NCBI RefSeq assembly: GCF_019903425.1 | Contig: NZ_JACHUZ010000013.1 | Coordinates: 899,619-963,618 of the forward strand | From: Vreelandella halophila | Lineage (GTDB): Bacteria; Pseudomonadota; Gammaproteobacteria; Pseudomonadales; Oleiphilaceae | Direction of reading: 5' to 3' | DNA length: 64,000 nt | Shown: piece by piece, positions 62,431-64,000 of the stretch | Numbering within the stretch: the stretch's first letter is position 1 | How the letters are laid out: every line of letters starts with the position of its first letter | The notes under the pieces: generated by a model | Databases searched by the model: none | What the model was told of the DNA's origin: nothing | What the model saw: the letters and a program-made list of their open reading frames with translations, nothing else | Position numbers and translations under genes: made by a program

Positions 62431-62454
62431 ATGGGCAGGCGTCCGCCTGCCCAT
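62431..62454 (-). terminator. Strong hairpin between pldA and metR
   Basis: ATGGGCAGGCG (62431-62441) and CGCCTGCCCAT (62444-62454) form a perfect 11-base inverted repeat with a two-base centre, located just after the pldA stop. There is no U-run on the minus strand, so it may act as an RNA 3' end, a rho-assisted stop or a transcription barrier rather than a classic intrinsic terminator. Confidence 0.45.
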
Positions 62455-62476
62455 TCCTTTCCGATTCCGCTGTTGT

Positions 62477-63382
62477 TCAGAGCCAGTCGTTCAGGGAGAC
62501 GCCCAGCCCAATGCGGTGGGTGCGCTCGTTGTAGTCGATCAGGGACTCGCCGTATCCGTTGTAGTACTGGATATGGGCCTTGATGGAATTGCTTACCGGG
62601 AAGGACCAGTTGACCTCTACGGAGGTCCGGTTGTTCTCGTCATGCAGGTTGTTCATTACAGAGATGCCCAGAGCATGGGTGCCGGCCGGGTTGTAGACCG
62701 CGTTGAGCTGGCCATACCCGAGATACCGGTCAATGTCCGGGTTGTCATCCTCCGACCGCGAGGGCTTGATCCGATACCAGGGTTCCAGGGCGAACGTCCA
62801 GTTGTCGGTGCTGTAGACCATGCCTGCCTTAACCCTGTTCCAGCTGCGCGAGAAAGGCTCCTCACGGCCATTGGACTCATGGTTGAAACCGACTATGAGC
62901 ATTTCGAGTTTGCCCGGACCAATCTCCCAGCCCAGGTCGTGGGTCATGAAGATTTCGGGTTCAAAGTTGATCTCCCGGAAGGGCGAGGATTCATCGGTGT
63001 TGTAAAGCTGCCAGAATGCCAGCTGGGTGTAGCCGAACCACAGACGATTGGGCCCGTCAAAGACACCGGTCAGAAGCGGTATCCGGAAGCTGAGCTGGAA
63101 TTTGACCTCTTCCTTCTCAACTTCTTCACCATGTGGCTCCGGCGTATAGGTCGGTGTGGTCGGCACTTGGTTGGGGGAGCTGACCCAGGTGGCAGGCAGC
63201 AGGTAGTTGCGCCGGTGTGGCTGCAGAATGCTGGACTCGCCCAGCATCCGTTTGCGTGGTGCGGGATCGGAGCCTGTCTCTGAGGCGTCGTTGGCTTCCT
63301 CGTGGGGATGTGCCAAGCCTGGGGCTGCCTGGAGCCCGGCCAGGAGGGCCATAAGCGGTGTCAGGTGGCGTAGTCGTTTCAT
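62477..63382 (-). CDS. pldA: Outer-membrane phospholipase A (OMPLA)
   Basis: This 301-residue outer-membrane lipase has a signal peptide (MKRLRHLTPLMALLAGLQAAPGLA) and an OMPLA barrel. The catalytic cluster is in NHESNGREEPFSRSWNR: His and Ser of the HxSNG motif, with the Asn of the SRSWNR motif completing the triad as in E. coli PldA (His142, Ser144, Asn156). The C-terminus forms the last strand (RIGLGVSLNDWL) and ends with an aromatic-type residue. It hydrolyses phospholipids displaced into the outer leaflet, keeping LPS asymmetry. Confidence 0.93.
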   Translation of the reverse strand: MKRLRHLTPLMALLAGLQAAPGLAHPHEEANDASETGSDPAPRKRMLGESSILQPHRRNYLLPATWVSSPNQVPTTPTYTPEPHGEEVEKEEVKFQLSFRIPLLTGVFDGPNRLWFGYTQLAFWQLYNTDESSPFREINFEPEIFMTHDLGWEIGPGKLEMLIVGFNHESNGREEPFSRSWNRVKAGMVYSTDNWTFALEPWYRIKPSRSEDDNPDIDRYLGYGQLNAVYNPAGTHALGISVMNNLHDENNRTSVEVNWSFPVSNSIKAHIQYYNGYGESLIDYNERTHRIGLGVSLNDWL

Positions 63383-63414
63383 GGCCGGAGTTTACGCCAG
63401 GCGTGAGCCGGATA

Positions 63415-63442
63415 CAAAAACGCCGGGCACTGGGCCCGGCGT
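63415..63442 (-). terminator. Intrinsic terminator of the acyl-CoA dehydrogenase gene
   Basis: On the minus strand ACGCCGGGC pairs with GCCCGGCGT around CCAGT and is followed by TTTTT (63416-63420 on the plus strand are AAAAA). It lies 19 bases after the dehydrogenase stop and before the pldA start. Confidence 0.75.
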
Positions 63443-63460
63443 CTGGTATGCCATGAGTGG

Positions 63461-64000
63461 TTACAGGGCCCACTGGTCGTCTTCCAGGGCCATGAGACTT
63501 TCTTTGCCGTCCGTAATGTCCGCCAGCAGGGCGTCTTTCTCCGGAAGGAGCTTGTCGAAGAAGAAACGCGCTGAGACCTGTTTGGCCTCATTGAAGGCCT
63601 GGTTGCCCTCGCCATTGGCCAGCGCCTCACCGGCGGCATCGGCCATGCGGGTCCACATCCACGCGATCACGGTCAGACCCGTGAGCCGCAGGAAGGGCGT
63701 AGCCGCGGCACCAGCCTGTTCCGGATCCTGGCGCGCGTTGTTGTTCAGCCAGCTGACGGCTTCCTCAAGAGTTGCCAGCGCAGCTTTCAGCTGACCCCGG
63801 TGAGCGCAGTCCGGATTCTGTTTCAGGTAGCCGGTCATGTCCGCGAACAGGCTCTGCACCAGGCGGCCCTTGTGCAGGCTGAGCTTGCGTCCAACCAGGT
63901 CCATGGCCTGGATGCCGTTGGTGCCCTCGTAGATGCGGGCAATGCGGCCATCACGCACGTACTGTTCAATGGGCCAGTCCTGGGTGAAGCCGGAGCCGCC
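63461..64000 (-). CDS. Acyl-CoA dehydrogenase (partial, C-terminal part)
   Basis: Only the last 179 residues are in the window; the gene continues beyond the right edge. The visible part begins GGSGFTQDWPIEQYVRDGRIARIYEGTNGIQAMDLVGRK, the family segment that carries the catalytic base region and the tetramer-contact EGTNGIQ motif. The C-terminal 130 residues with SLFADMTGYLKQN and FFFDKLLPEKDALL are the helical extension of the larger acyl-CoA dehydrogenases that end beyond 590 residues. It functions in fatty acid beta-oxidation, and a terminator follows its stop. Confidence 0.85.
   Translation of the reverse strand, partial: GGSGFTQDWPIEQYVRDGRIARIYEGTNGIQAMDLVGRKLSLHKGRLVQSLFADMTGYLKQNPDCAHRGQLKAALATLEEAVSWLNNNARQDPEQAGAAATPFLRLTGLTVIAWMWTRMADAAGEALANGEGNQAFNEAKQVSARFFFDKLLPEKDALLADITDGKESLMALEDDQWAL

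Noticed and set aside
1-64000. CRISPR arrays, tRNA or rRNA genes, transposases and prophage genes
   Set aside because: I saw no direct-repeat arrays, cloverleaf-like intergenic sequence or mobile-element protein motifs.

Overview
The window is a 64 kb, GC-rich, densely coding chromosomal segment of a gammaproteobacterium. The order lptM-lysA-dapF-DUF484-xerC, the LPS core genes (a Kdo kinase KdkA beside a family 90 glycosyltransferase and a DUF6165 protein), MetR, outer-membrane phospholipase A, two RND efflux systems and several c-di-GMP proteins point to a marine or halophilic Pseudomonadales/Alteromonadales-type organism; Marinobacter or a relative is my best guess, from gene content and order only. 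I see no rRNA, tRNA, CRISPR array, insertion sequence or prophage.

Layout. 1-9.5 kb: a partial PAS protein, then a tight plus-strand run lptM, lysA, dapF, DUF484, xerC, a diguanylate cyclase and a 1060-residue hybrid histidine kinase. 9.5-22.6 kb: an LPS/envelope glycan region with a family 9 heptosyltransferase-like enzyme, KdkA, a GT90 enzyme, a CDP-glycerol glycerophosphotransferase-like protein, four GT-A type transferases (three of them clearly AT-rich and probably acquired), a sulfotransferase, a membrane-fused WaaE-like transferase, a small lipoprotein and a GntR-type regulator. 22.6-34 kb: iron superoxide dismutase and assorted metabolic genes (hydrolases, a methyltransferase, a DadA-like oxidase paired with an M24-fold hydrolase, an acyltransferase, an AraC regulator, a 35-residue small protein, PilZ, a strictosidine-synthase-like lactonase, a thioesterase and an oxidoreductase).

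34-42 kb holds the two most interesting loci. At 33963-36219 a class 3 lipase without a signal peptide sits between two paralogous membrane-anchored DUF6795-like proteins, which looks like a phospholipase toxin with duplicated immunity genes. At 36341-42224 a four-gene overlapping operon encodes a six-CxxC (TackOD1-like) protein with a degenerate GGDEF domain, a processive membrane glycosyltransferase, a TolC-like protein fused to a GH18-like barrel, and a HlyD-type adaptor. Together these would make a compact synthesis-and-export machine for an unidentified exopolysaccharide.

42-64 kb: fructosamine kinase and TcdA, then a TetR-controlled tripartite RND pump whose promoter and operators are visible, a second RND adaptor/permease pair, an alpha/beta hydrolase with a DMT transporter, a BaiN-type flavoprotein, a FabR-like repressor, a 7TM-DISM diguanylate cyclase, MetR, PldA, and the C-terminal part of an acyl-CoA dehydrogenase at the right edge. 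The only gene-free stretch over 300 bases is 18918-19288, which holds a strong hairpin.
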